Assembly: GCA_031425095.1 (NCBI GenBank)
Contig: JANPIS010000129.1
Coordinates: 1-14,141, forward strand
Reading direction: 5' to 3'
Origin: JANNXQ01 sp031425095
Lineage (GTDB): Bacteria > Verrucomicrobiota > Verrucomicrobiia > Chthoniobacterales > Chthoniobacteraceae
Length of the DNA: 14,141 bases
Shown here piece after piece: positions 1 through 7,873 of this stretch. Each line of letters opens with the position of its first letter. The first letter of the stretch is position 1. Both the position numbers and the translations under genes were made by a program. The notes under the pieces are model-generated. The model worked only from the letters and a program-made list of their open reading frames with translations, searched no databases and was not told the DNA's origin.

Positions 1-46
1 CTTGCAAACTCTTCTACGCAAAACCGTCGGAGTTCGTTACGGGCGC

Positions 47-547
47 TCACCGGGCCACCGTCCACTCGCCGGGCACGTCGAAGCGCAGCGGCCCTGCTTC
101 GACCTGCGTTCCGACGGTGGTGTAGATCAGGCAATCCTCACCCGCGTCGGGTTCGACGAGGAGAAACGCATAGTCCTGCGCGATCCGGCCCGCGCTGCGG
201 CGGAGGCGCAGGAGGACGCGGGCGCGGATCGGCTGGCCCGCGGGATCGAAGTCCAGGCCGCCGACCTCCGGCGCGTAGTCCGCGCGGCTGCCATCGCCGA
301 AGTCAAAGCGCACGGAGCCGCGGGCCGAGCCATTTGAACCGATTAGGAGATCGCTGTCGAAACGGGCGGTAAAAGTTTCCCCGGAACACGCGGTCAAGGT
401 GATCGGCGAGTAGTTTACATGCGGCTTCATGCGCGTGAACTTTTCCTTCGCTGCGAGAGCGCGAGTGGTGGGAAGGGTGAGGCCCGCGAGGATCAGGCCG
501 AAGGCACTGCGGCGGGTTAGTTTCGAGGTCGGGTTTGCGGTTTTCAT
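47..547 (-). CDS. Exported protein of unknown function
   Basis: 166-residue protein that I do not recognise. The N-terminus has a twin-arginine motif (TRR at residues 11-13), a hydrophobic stretch (about 16-26) and an Ala-rich cleavage site near residues 30-33 (ALA-A). It therefore looks exported, possibly by Tat; the phenylalanine of the Tat consensus is shifted by one position, so Sec export is also possible. The mature part is about 133 residues, appears beta-rich, has many Asp, Arg and Gly residues, and contains two Cys (about residues 54 and 138) that could form a disulfide. It has no membrane segment after the signal and no catalytic motif I can name. The start is the ATG at 547. It has no Shine-Dalgarno sequence and is preceded by a C-rich leader (CCCCACC). 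It is divergent from the large oxidoreductase gene. The reading frame, codon pattern and signal peptide support a real gene. Confidence 0.72.
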   Translation of the reverse strand: MKTANPTSKLTRRSAFGLILAGLTLPTTRALAAKEKFTRMKPHVNYSPITLTACSGETFTARFDSDLLIGSNGSARGSVRFDFGDGSRADYAPEVGGLDFDPAGQPIRARVLLRLRRSAGRIAQDYAFLLVEPDAGEDCLIYTTVGTQVEAGPLRFDVPGEWTVAR

Positions 548-598
548 GGTGGGGTTTGGTTTGCGGATGGAGAGAAGTACGTGGGGAGCGCGCCTACA

Positions 599-610
599 CT
601 GCGCGCGCGC
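599..610. repeat. 12-bp perfect palindrome
   Basis: CTGCGCGCGCAG is perfectly self-complementary and lies 51 bases upstream of the start codon of the small exported gene that begins at 547. The position would suit an operator for that gene, but alternating CG sequence is common in high-GC DNA, so it may be chance. Confidence 0.35.
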
Positions 611-910
611 AGGTCGTCGCTGAGGCCGATGAGCCGCCCGGCGAGATCGTTGCCGGCACCGGGCATCTGCGCGTCGGCGTTTGGGGCAGTCGGTGGGCCA
701 AAATTATCCGCGCGATAGCCGGCGTGCTTCGAGGCGCCGAGAAAATGCCGACGATCTGTGGAGGCTGGCGCATTGGAGTTCTGTCGCGAGTTCACTTTGT
801 CCTTTTCGTGGTTTGTGATTGCCGGCGGTTGCAGCGACCTGCCCCGTCCGCATCCATCTCTACGCAGTCTGCGGTGACGCCGTTACAGAGCGCACTTGGA
901 GCCCATCTTT

Positions 911-1019
911 CGGAGCGGCTGTCTCCAGAATGCCGAATCCAACTGCCGCCGTCGCAGACGCCAAAAGGATTGGCGCCTCCGGCGCGGGATTGGGTATCGG
1001 CAGTCAGGCATCCGCTCCG
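911..1019. repeat. Long imperfect inverted repeat (REP/MITE-like or leader hairpin)
   Basis: The ends are a perfect 8-bp inverted repeat (CGGAGCGG at 911-918, CCGCTCCG at 1012-1019). Inside them TGCCGA (931-936) pairs with TCGGCA, and the apex is a perfect 6-bp stem, CGCCAA at 959-964 with TTGGCG at 970-975, around a five-base loop. A second overlapping hairpin, GCGCC-TCC-GGCGC, occupies 973-985. The whole 109 bases can therefore fold as one imperfect hairpin. It ends 34 bases before the ATG at 1054, so it could be a dispersed palindromic repeat inserted in the gap or a structured 5' leader of the oxidoreductase mRNA. No second copy occurs in this window. Confidence 0.55.
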
Positions 1020-1053
1020 TAACGACCGACGAGGAAATGGCGTATCGAAGAGG

Positions 1054-4000
1054 ATGCGTTATCTCTCGCCGATGCGTCGCGTCTTGCTTGCCGCCCTCCT
1101 GCTCGTGGGGAATGCCCGCGCGGATTTGCTGCATCGCTGGTCCTTCAACCAAACCGCCGCCGCAGTCCCGAACGGAACGGTGTTCGCAGACACGATCTCG
1201 GGGACGAACGTGACGGTGCGTGGCCTTGGCGCGGCGCTCAATGGTGTGCGGATCACGCTGCCGGGGAATACCACGAGCGGCACTGCACAGCCCGGGATCG
1301 CCGCGTATCTCGATCTGCCCAATGGGCTCGTCTCCTCGAAGACGCACCTCACCGTGGAAATCTGGGCCGCGCCGATCGCGGCGCGCTTTTTTCAGCCGCT
1401 CTTCGACTTCGGCCGCATGAACCACGCGGGCGACGGCGCGGGCGCGACGGGCGAGTGGACGGGCTCGACAGCCGCAGTGCCGCCGACTTCGGAGACGAGC
1501 GATGGGCTCGCGCTGCTCCTCAATCGCGATAACAACCTCAACACCCAGCGCCAGGGTTCGCGGATCAATGGCGGAACGCCGCTCTATCTCGACTCCGCGC
1601 TCCCCACGACGGCGGGCACGACTTATCACTACGTCTTCACGTTTCAGGACACCGCGGGCGGCGGAACCGTGTCGTGGTATCGCAATGGCGCGCTCGTGGC
1701 GTCGGGCGCGGTCGCCTTTCACCTCAACGAGATCGAGGATGTGAACAACTGGCTCGGCCGTTCGCAGTGGAACATCCTCTCGAACGCCAACGCGGCCTAT
1801 GACGAGGTGCGCATTTACAATCACGCCTTCACGCCCGCCCAAGTAACGGCCAGCCAGGCCGCGGGACCGGATGCCATCTTTGCGCCACCGGTGTTGCAGC
1901 CGGATAGCGCGACGCTGCATCACGGGCAGAAGGTGCGGGTGGATGTGCTCGCAAACGACGCGCCGGGAGCAAATCCGGCGTCGGTGGAAATCGTGCAGCC
2001 ACCGCTGTCCGGCATGGCCGTGCCGGACACCAGCGGACGCATCCTGTATGCGCACACGAGCGGAAGCCCGGCGGGTGACAGCTTCACCTATCGGGCAAAC
2101 AGCGCCGGTGGCTTCAGCGCGCCGGTCACGGTGACGCTCACCTTCGCGACGAGCCTGCGCATTGCGAATACGACGCTCAACATCCCCTCCGCACCACCGC
2201 CGACGGCTTATACGTTACCAAACGCACTCGGAGCGCTGACCTTCGACCAGCCCATCCACATCGCCACCGTGCCCGGCGATGCGCAGCGGCTCTTCGTCGT
2301 CGAGCGGCGCAATGGCATCCGCGTCATCCCGAATGTCGCCGTGCCGACTTCGCAGATGTTTCTCAATCTCGCCGCGGTGCTCGCCACGCGCGGGAATGAA
2401 TCCATCGGCGACACTTTCGATCAGGGCGTGATGAGCGTCGCCTTCCATCCGCAGCACGCGGTGAATGGCCACTTCTACCTCTTCTATTCCGCGCGCGTCG
2501 CGGGACTCGACTACTTCCGCATCTCGCGCTTCACCACGCTGGCTGGTAATCCAAACGCCGCCGATCCCGCGTCGGAACTCGTGCTCATCCAGCAGCGCGA
2601 CGTGAATGGATTTCACCTCGGCACCGACCTGCACTTCGGCCCGGACGGCTATCTCTACATCGCGCTCGGCGACGGCGGCGGGCAGAACGATTCGCGCCAG
2701 GTGAGCCAGCGCATCGATCTCGATTTCTTCTCCGCCATCGCGCGCATCGACGTGGATAAGCGGCCCGGCAATCCCGAGCCGAACGTCCACGCCTCCGTGC
2801 CGCGCGACGGCGGCATCGCACGTTACTCGATCCCCGCGAGCAGCCCTTTCGTGACCGCGAATCCGACGGTGTCTTTCAACAACGTGAACATCCCCGCCGC
2901 GAATGTGCGCACGGAATTCTTCGCCGTCGGCATGCGCAATCCCTGGCGCTTCTCCTTCGACTCGGTGACGGGCGAACTGTGGTGCGGCGACGTGGGCCAG
3001 ATCACTTACGAGGAGGTGAACCTCATCACCAATGGAGGCAACTACGGCTGGTCCTTTCGCGAAGGAACCGTCGCCGGCCCACAGATGTTTCGCGCGCCAC
3101 CCGGCTTCGTCGGCACCGATCCGCTCTTCCAGTACGGCAATCCGATCCCCGGCGCTTACAACCGCTCGATCACCGGCGGCTTCGTCTATCGCGCCACCGG
3201 CATCGCGAGCCTCACGGGCGCGTACATTTTCGCCGACTACATGACGGGCGACATCTCCTCGCTGCGGCGGCTCCAAGGCGGCGGAGTGGACGTGCAGCGC
3301 ATCGCGGGCGAGGGCGGCATCGTGGCTTTCGGAGCGGATCCGTCGAACGGCGACGTGCTGCTCGTGGATATCGCCGATGGCGTCATCCGCCGGCTCACGC
3401 AAGGGACCGACGACAGCACCTTTCCGCAGACGCTCACCGCCACGGATCTCTTCGCCGAAGTCGCGACGCTCTCGCCTGCGCCCGGCCTGCTGCCTTACAC
3501 GCCGAACCTTTCCTTCTGGAGCGATCACGCTACGAAACGCCGCTGGTTCATCGTGCCCGACGCCGTGAGCACGATGACCTGGCAGCGCGAAGGCGCGTGG
3601 ACTTATCCGGCCGGAACGGTGTGGGTAAAACACTTCGATCTCGAAACGACGCGCGGCAATCCCGCCACCGCGCAGCGCATCGAAACGCGCGTGCTCGTGA
3701 AGACGGCAACCAGCAGCTACGGCGTGAGCTACCGCTGGAATGCCGCGCAGACCGAAGCCACGCTCGTCCCCGACGCGGGGGCGGATCTCGCCATCGGCGT
3801 GATCGAAAACGGCGCGCCACGCGTGCAGAACTATCGCATCCCGAGCCGCGCGCAGTGCCTCGCGTGCCACACGCCGCAAGCCGGCCACGCGCTTTCTCTC
3901 AACACGCGCCAGCTCAACCGCAGCGAAACCATCCACGGCTTCGCCGGAAACCAGCTCACGCTCCTGCAAACCGCCGGATACTTTTCCAACACCCTCGAGT

Positions 4001-4725
4001 CCCCGAATCTTCTCCCGCGCCACGTGCGCCCGGACGAAACGGCCTTCCCCGTCGAAGCCCGCGTGCGCTCGTATCTCGACGTGAACTGCGCGAACTGCCA
4101 CCAGTCTGGCGGCTCCTGGGATGGCCGCGCCGCCCTCACCCTCGCCCAGACCGCACTCATCAATGGCCCCGCCGTGAACAACGGCGGCGATCCGCAGAAT
4201 CGACTCATCGTTCCCGGCGACCTCGCGCACTCGATCGTGCTCAATCGCGTCGCCGCGACGAATGGCTTCACTCGCATGCCCCCGCTCGGCACCAACGAAC
4301 TCGACCCATCCGCCATCGCGCTGCTCACCGAATGGATCACCACCGCGCTCCCCGCGCGCCAGAGCTACGACCAATGGCGCGCAGCAAGTTTCGGCAGCTT
4401 CACCAGCCCCGAAGGCGCGCCCGACTTCGACGCCGACGCCGACGGTTCTTGGAATCGCGACGAATTCCTCGCCGGCACCGCTCCCCGCGACGGCTCATCG
4501 TTCCTCGCGCCGAACTTATCGGTTCCGGCATCGAACGTCGCGGTCACTTTCACCCTGCCCACGAACCGCTCGTGGCAGATCGAGACCTCGTCCGACTTGC
4601 AATCGTGGTCGCTCTGGAACGTGCCCGGCAATGCCGCCCTCCCCCACCCCGGCGGCCCCGCGACGCTCACCGGCCCACGCCTCGGCGACCGCCAGTTCTT
4701 CCGTCTGCTCTTCTGGGAAAACTGA
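1054..4725 (+). CDS. Secreted LamG / PQQ glucose-sorbosone dehydrogenase / diheme cytochrome c fusion
   Basis: 1223-residue secreted oxidoreductase. Residues 1-23 are a Sec signal peptide (MRR, Leu/Ala core, ARA-D). Then come a LamG/concanavalin-like domain (about 24-268), an Ig or cadherin-like domain (about 282-365) and a glucose/sorbosone dehydrogenase beta-propeller (about 392-785). The propeller shows family motifs: H521, FGPDGYLY with D531, the GDGGGQ loop, GMRNPWR with R628, and GNYGW near 660. In this family it uses PQQ and calcium to oxidise sugars or alcohols. Residues about 790-1110 match the SO2930/HNE_0200-type diheme cytochrome family, with CLACH (935-939), CANCH (1012-1016) and a possible heme-ligand Met at 1075 (RMPPLG). 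A calcium-loop segment (DADADGSWNRDEF, about 1125) and a beta-rich C-terminal module end the protein. The likely role is periplasmic or surface oxidation with electrons passed to the built-in hemes; the substrate is unknown. The start at 1054 is chosen for the signal peptide; GAAGAGG abuts it directly. ATG 1072 is a possible alternative. Confidence 0.9.
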   Translation: MRYLSPMRRVLLAALLLVGNARADLLHRWSFNQTAAAVPNGTVFADTISGTNVTVRGLGAALNGVRITLPGNTTSGTAQPGIAAYLDLPNGLVSSKTHLTVEIWAAPIAARFFQPLFDFGRMNHAGDGAGATGEWTGSTAAVPPTSETSDGLALLLNRDNNLNTQRQGSRINGGTPLYLDSALPTTAGTTYHYVFTFQDTAGGGTVSWYRNGALVASGAVAFHLNEIEDVNNWLGRSQWNILSNANAAYDEVRIYNHAFTPAQVTASQAAGPDAIFAPPVLQPDSATLHHGQKVRVDVLANDAPGANPASVEIVQPPLSGMAVPDTSGRILYAHTSGSPAGDSFTYRANSAGGFSAPVTVTLTFATSLRIANTTLNIPSAPPPTAYTLPNALGALTFDQPIHIATVPGDAQRLFVVERRNGIRVIPNVAVPTSQMFLNLAAVLATRGNESIGDTFDQGVMSVAFHPQHAVNGHFYLFYSARVAGLDYFRISRFTTLAGNPNAADPASELVLIQQRDVNGFHLGTDLHFGPDGYLYIALGDGGGQNDSRQVSQRIDLDFFSAIARIDVDKRPGNPEPNVHASVPRDGGIARYSIPASSPFVTANPTVSFNNVNIPAANVRTEFFAVGMRNPWRFSFDSVTGELWCGDVGQITYEEVNLITNGGNYGWSFREGTVAGPQMFRAPPGFVGTDPLFQYGNPIPGAYNRSITGGFVYRATGIASLTGAYIFADYMTGDISSLRRLQGGGVDVQRIAGEGGIVAFGADPSNGDVLLVDIADGVIRRLTQGTDDSTFPQTLTATDLFAEVATLSPAPGLLPYTPNLSFWSDHATKRRWFIVPDAVSTMTWQREGAWTYPAGTVWVKHFDLETTRGNPATAQRIETRVLVKTATSSYGVSYRWNAAQTEATLVPDAGADLAIGVIENGAPRVQNYRIPSRAQCLACHTPQAGHALSLNTRQLNRSETIHGFAGNQLTLLQTAGYFSNTLESPNLLPRHVRPDETAFPVEARVRSYLDVNCANCHQSGGSWDGRAALTLAQTALINGPAVNNGGDPQNRLIVPGDLAHSIVLNRVAATNGFTRMPPLGTNELDPSAIALLTEWITTALPARQSYDQWRAASFGSFTSPEGAPDFDADADGSWNRDEFLAGTAPRDGSSFLAPNLSVPASNVAVTFTLPTNRSWQIETSSDLQSWSLWNVPGNAALPHPGGPATLTGPRLGDRQFFRLLFWEN

Positions 4726-4739
4726 GCTGCCGGCGCAGC
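4726..4739 (+). terminator. Small stem-loop directly after the oxidoreductase stop
   Basis: GCTGC-CGGC-GCAGC forms a perfect 5-bp stem with a tetraloop immediately after the TGA. No T-run follows, so it is at best a weak terminator or an mRNA-end hairpin. Further on, GTCCG (4753-4757) and CGGAC (4772-4776) can also pair around a 10-bp palindrome (4763-4772), so the 66 bases before the sigma gene are structure-rich. Confidence 0.25.
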
Positions 4740-4791
4740 GTGGAAATACTTCGTCCGAAATTGCCGCGCGGCGGACTTAGTAGAGTGCCCG

Positions 4792-5325
4792 ATGTCACCG
4801 CCCGATCCCGCTGAAGAGTTCGTCTCCCTGCTCGCCCGCCACGAGCGTCTGCTCGGCGTCTACGTCATGACGATGGTTCCCCACCCGCAGGATGCGGATG
4901 ACATCCTGCAGGAGGCAAAGGTCGTGATGTGGCGGAACTTCGCGAAATTCGAGCCGGGGACGAACTTCGGGGCGTGGGCACGGAAGGTCGCGTTTCATCA
5001 GGTGCTCGCCTATCGCAAACGCAAGCACCGCGACCGCCTGGATTTCTCCGAGGGCTTCCTGCGCACCGTCGCGGACGAGGCCGAAACGAGCGCCGATCGA
5101 CTGGAGCGACGTGAACGACTGCTGCACGACTGCGTCGCAAAGCTTCCCGCCGAGCACCGCGACGCGCTGCACTTGCGCTATCACGAAGGTCTCTCGCTCG
5201 AAGCCATGGCCGCGCGTCTCGACCGCACCGTCGGCGCGCTCTACCGGCTGCTGAGTCGCGTGCGCCAGGCGCTCCATGAGTGCGTGACCCGATCCCTGAA
5301 CCGTCCCGATCATGAACCCACCTGA
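4792..5325 (+). CDS. ECF-type RNA polymerase sigma factor
   Basis: 177-residue sigma-70 family factor of the extracytoplasmic-function type, with only regions 2 and 4. Region 2 spans about residues 10-78 and includes HPQDADDILQEAKVVMW (core binding) and FGAWARKVAFHQVLAYRKRK (promoter -10 recognition). A variable linker follows. Region 4 spans about 108-165, with SLEAMAARLDRTVGALYRLLSR as the helix-turn-helix for the -35 element. The wording of these motifs resembles the Rhodopirellula/Verrucomicrobium subfamily (TIGR02989 type). The ATG at 4792 gives the normal length; it has no clear Shine-Dalgarno sequence. The gene ends 14 bases inside the FecR-type gene, so the two are translationally coupled and very likely form a sigma/anti-sigma pair. 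The 66-base gap from the upstream oxidoreductase leaves room for read-through or its own promoter. Regulation of the pair by its own sigma factor is plausible but not seen. Confidence 0.93.
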   Translation: MSPPDPAEEFVSLLARHERLLGVYVMTMVPHPQDADDILQEAKVVMWRNFAKFEPGTNFGAWARKVAFHQVLAYRKRKHRDRLDFSEGFLRTVADEAETSADRLERRERLLHDCVAKLPAEHRDALHLRYHEGLSLEAMAARLDRTVGALYRLLSRVRQALHECVTRSLNRPDHEPT

Positions 5326-6739
5326 CGAAATTCATGAGCTCTGCGATCGCCTGCTCGACGGCGACTTTTCCGACGAAGATCGCGTGCGGCTCGAGGCGCT
5401 CGTGCTCGGCGATGCCGGACTGCGGCAACTCTACGTCGAGACGATGCATCAGCACGCGGCACTGCGGCAGAGTGCGAGCCGCATCGGCGATCGGCCGCTC
5501 GCTGAAGTGCTGCGCACGCTTCCCGAGGAGCGCCCGGCAAAGATCGTGCGGCCGCGCTTTGCACGGAGCTGGCTGCGCATCGCCGCGGCAGTCGCAGTGG
5601 GTTTTGCAGTGTGGTGGTTCGCACCAGTCGTCGCCGATCCGCCACTGGCCCAGCTAACCGAGACGAATGGGGCACGCTGGGAGAATTCTTCGCTCCCGAC
5701 GCTCCCCGGCTCAGCGCTGCGCGCCGGCCGGCTGCGGCTTGCCGAGGGCGTGGCGCGCATCGTTTTCCGGAGCGGCGCGGAGGTTTCGCTCGAAGGCCCG
5801 GCGGAACTCGAGCTGCACGGCCCAAACGCCTGTCACCTGCACAGCGGCGCACTCACGGCACACGTCCCGGAGCGGGCTCGCGGCTTTGTCGTCACCACGT
5901 CTCACGCGCGGCTGATCGACCACGGGACGGACTTCGGCATCAGCGCCGATCCGACCGGGCGCGGCGAAGTGCAAGTCTTGAATGGCGAAGTCGAGTTGCA
6001 GCACGGCGTCACGGGCGAGACGCGGCGGCTCGGCACCCGGGAGTCCGCTGCGATCACCCCCGAGCGCTTCGCCGACGCCCGCGGCGCGGAGGGCGAGCCG
6101 GATCGCTACGCCTTTCTCCGCGCCACCGCAGATGCACGCCCGCCAACGCTCACGCTCACGACGGCAGGCGGCAGTGGTGACGCCGCCTACGTCGTTTCGC
6201 CGGGCACGAATCGCCACTTTTCCGACACGCTGCTGCTGGTAAAAAACTCCCCCGACGCCGCGTTCCGCCGCAAGGCCATCCTGCGCTTCGACCTCGGTCC
6301 ACTGCGCGACCAGCGCGTGGACGAAGCCGCGCTGACGCTGAACTTTGAGGCCACGGGCTTCGGCTACGCCTCGCTCACCGGTGAATGCACCTTTGCCGTC
6401 TACGGCAGTACCGACGACGCACACGATGCCTGGTCGGCCGAGACACTCACCTGGGAGGGCGCGCCGGCTTTTTCCCCCGATGCCGGATCGGTGGATCCCA
6501 CGCGCGCCGTAAAACTCGGCACGTTCGCCACGCCCCGCGGCGTGGTGACCGGGAGCTACACGATCGACGGCCGCGGGCTCGTCGAGTTTCTCAACGCGGA
6601 CGCAAATCGCAAAGCCACGCTGATTATCGTTCGCGAGACTTCCGTCGAGATGCGCAACTCCGCCGTCCACGGTTTCGCCGGGAATCGCCATCCGACCCTC
6701 GCTCCGCCGACGCTGCGCCTGACCCTGGCTCGCCATTGA
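5312..6739 (+). CDS. FecR-domain transmembrane protein with DNRLRE-type outer domain (probable anti-sigma sensor)
   Basis: 475-residue probable regulator of the adjacent sigma factor. Residues 1-85 are cytoplasmic and helical, with DEIHELCDRLLDGDFSDEDRVRLEAL typical of the short N-terminal segment of FecR-like proteins in this group. A single membrane segment follows (about 88-108, IAAAVAVGFAVWWFAPVV). A FecR domain occupies about 112-250, with the family motifs SLEGPAELEL, VTTSHARLIDHGTDFGI and EVQVLNGEVEL. Residues about 280-472 resemble a DNRLRE (CBM96-like) domain: FSDTLLLVKN, KAILRFDLGPL, VDEAALTLNF and ETLTWEGAP. Such domains occur in secreted polysaccharide-active proteins. I infer that the outer part senses or holds a glycan or envelope ligand and relays this to the sigma factor. 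No zinc-finger anti-sigma motif is present. The start overlaps the sigma gene by 14 bases, so it depends on coupling rather than its own ribosome site. Confidence 0.88.
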   Translation: MNPPDEIHELCDRLLDGDFSDEDRVRLEALVLGDAGLRQLYVETMHQHAALRQSASRIGDRPLAEVLRTLPEERPAKIVRPRFARSWLRIAAAVAVGFAVWWFAPVVADPPLAQLTETNGARWENSSLPTLPGSALRAGRLRLAEGVARIVFRSGAEVSLEGPAELELHGPNACHLHSGALTAHVPERARGFVVTTSHARLIDHGTDFGISADPTGRGEVQVLNGEVELQHGVTGETRRLGTRESAAITPERFADARGAEGEPDRYAFLRATADARPPTLTLTTAGGSGDAAYVVSPGTNRHFSDTLLLVKNSPDAAFRRKAILRFDLGPLRDQRVDEAALTLNFEATGFGYASLTGECTFAVYGSTDDAHDAWSAETLTWEGAPAFSPDAGSVDPTRAVKLGTFATPRGVVTGSYTIDGRGLVEFLNADANRKATLIIVRETSVEMRNSAVHGFAGNRHPTLAPPTLRLTLARH

Positions 6740-6765
6740 GCGGTCCTTTCTCCCGCCTCCACAGC

Positions 6766-6781
6766 GTGGCGCTCACGCCAC
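6766..6781. terminator. Hairpin between convergent genes
   Basis: GTGGCG-CTCA-CGCCAC is a perfect 6-bp stem with a four-base loop. It lies at the convergent 3' ends of the FecR-type gene and the acyltransferase, and overlaps the acyltransferase stop codon. It could serve as a bidirectional terminator, but neither side has a T-run. Confidence 0.3.
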
Positions 6782-7873
6782 CTCGCAAGCCTCCGGTCGC
6801 GGGACCGCGCGATAGGCGGGAAAGTAAGCCTCGTCCACCGCAGCGGCGCCGTAGAATGCGACCGCTGCCGCCGTGAGGCCGTGATACGCCGCGGGGTCGT
6901 GGATGCGTTTGTAAGTGCAGAAACGCGCCCGCAGCGGCGAGAAGTTCGCCTTAAAACGGAGGATCCCGTCGGCTTTCCCATAGGCGCCACCCATGATCAG
7001 CCGCTTCCGGCCATCCCCCAGCGCGGCCATGATCGTGTGATGCACATACACGTTCACCGGTCGCACGTGTGAATACTCCAGGTCGGCCGCCGAGAGGTGC
7101 CAATAGATGTCCGCGTCGTCCTGGAGGAAGAGGCCGCCGGCGACTGCGCGCCCATCATACTCCGCGAGCACGAAAAACGCGTGGCCCGGCATCTCCTCAA
7201 AGAAGCGCAGGAAGTGTTCGACCGGATGAAAGTAACGATCCAGCGCCTGCCTGCGTTTCATGGTGATCTCGTGCAGTCGCTGAAATTCCGCCACATCTTC
7301 ACGAGACTCCGCGCGACGCACGGTGACCCCGGCCCGGTGCCCCTGGCGCGTCTGCCGGCGAGCGTCCGACGAAAAAGAGCGAGTCCAGATCTCCTCGTCT
7401 GTCTGCGTGAGATCCACATAGACGATCTCGCGATCCATATTCACATGATCTGGGAGGACCAGGGACCCGCCAGAGTTCCACGGATTCAAGTGCGCAAATT
7501 CCGCAATCATCCCACTTTCCCGACAGTGCTCGGAAAACATCGCGGGGAAATCAAGCGACACCAGTTCATCGGGGCGCGCACCGGAGAGGGCGATCGGCCC
7601 GCGGTATTCCGGCGAACTGATGTCCGAACACCGCGCGAAGTTTCCGCGCGCAAAGGGCAGCGAATCGACCGTGCGGACGAGATACGGATATGCGGCGAGG
7701 GGTGTCGAACCCTCGACCACGAAGAGCTTCGCCGTAGAGCCCGTTTGCCGTTCGCAAATGCGGAGATACTCGACGCAACCGGTCACACTGAGGCGGGCGG
7801 GCAAGATGCGGCGCCATTGGTCCTCGTCCGCTGTGGAGAGTGCGTAGTGAGTGATGGTGGGCGGGGACTTCAT
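6773..7873 (-). CDS. FemAB-like GNAT acyltransferase
   Basis: 366-residue cytoplasmic protein with no signal peptide or membrane segment. Residues about 1-150 match the first half of FemAB-like/GNAT proteins (aromatic-rich, with PYLVRTVDSLPFARG). The second GNAT-like half (about 155-325) has the typical EIWTRSFSSDARRQTRQGHRAG helix, the FHPVEHFLRFFEEMPG segment, FFVLAEYDGRAVAGGLFLQ, YWHLSAADLEYSHVRPVNVYVH and the signature MGGAYGKADGILRFKANFSP (294-313). FemAB relatives transfer amino acids from aminoacyl-tRNA to lipid II, and others in this superfamily act on exopolysaccharide or unknown substrates, so the exact acceptor is open. GAGAA, six bases upstream of the ATG at 7873, is the clearest Shine-Dalgarno in the window. 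The gene stands alone, converging on the sigma/FecR pair with a 33-base gap. It could modify a glycan or envelope product, but nothing in the context proves it. Confidence 0.82.
   Translation of the reverse strand: MKSPPTITHYALSTADEDQWRRILPARLSVTGCVEYLRICERQTGSTAKLFVVEGSTPLAAYPYLVRTVDSLPFARGNFARCSDISSPEYRGPIALSGARPDELVSLDFPAMFSEHCRESGMIAEFAHLNPWNSGGSLVLPDHVNMDREIVYVDLTQTDEEIWTRSFSSDARRQTRQGHRAGVTVRRAESREDVAEFQRLHEITMKRRQALDRYFHPVEHFLRFFEEMPGHAFFVLAEYDGRAVAGGLFLQDDADIYWHLSAADLEYSHVRPVNVYVHHTIMAALGDGRKRLIMGGAYGKADGILRFKANFSPLRARFCTYKRIHDPAAYHGLTAAAVAFYGAAAVDEAYFPAYRAVPRPEACEVA

Larger units (their letters stand above)
548..1053. other. Divergent intergenic region, no convincing gene
   Basis: This 506-base gap separates two divergent genes, so promoters for both should lie here. 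The plus frame stays open upstream of the oxidoreductase to about position 535, but translation there is Arg/Ala-rich with no domain, and the signal peptide sits at 1054, so I treat it as non-coding. I see no strong sigma-70 boxes. The visible structures are the 12-bp palindrome at 599-610 and the long imperfect hairpin at 911-1019, listed separately. The sequence is less codon-like and slightly richer in A/T around 700-830 than the flanking genes. Confidence 0.6.

Noticed and set aside
535..1053. Upstream extension of the dehydrogenase frame from the ATG at 535
   Set aside because: The added 173 residues have no domain and would bury the signal peptide that begins at 1054; the region also contains the long hairpin.
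883..2055. 390-codon minus-strand open frame
   Set aside because: It lies opposite the LamG and Ig domains of the dehydrogenase and has an Arg/His-rich composition typical of antisense frames.
2215..4374. 719-codon open frame on the minus strand inside the dehydrogenase gene
   Set aside because: It is antisense to a clear multi-domain gene, is rich in Arg, Glu, Ala and His with no domain, and is the expected by-product of strong third-position G/C bias.
2979..4814. 611-codon plus-strand open frame overlapping the dehydrogenase 3' half and the sigma start
   Set aside because: Its translation is extremely Arg/Pro/Ala-rich low-complexity protein, while the other frame has heme motifs; it is a frame-shadow.
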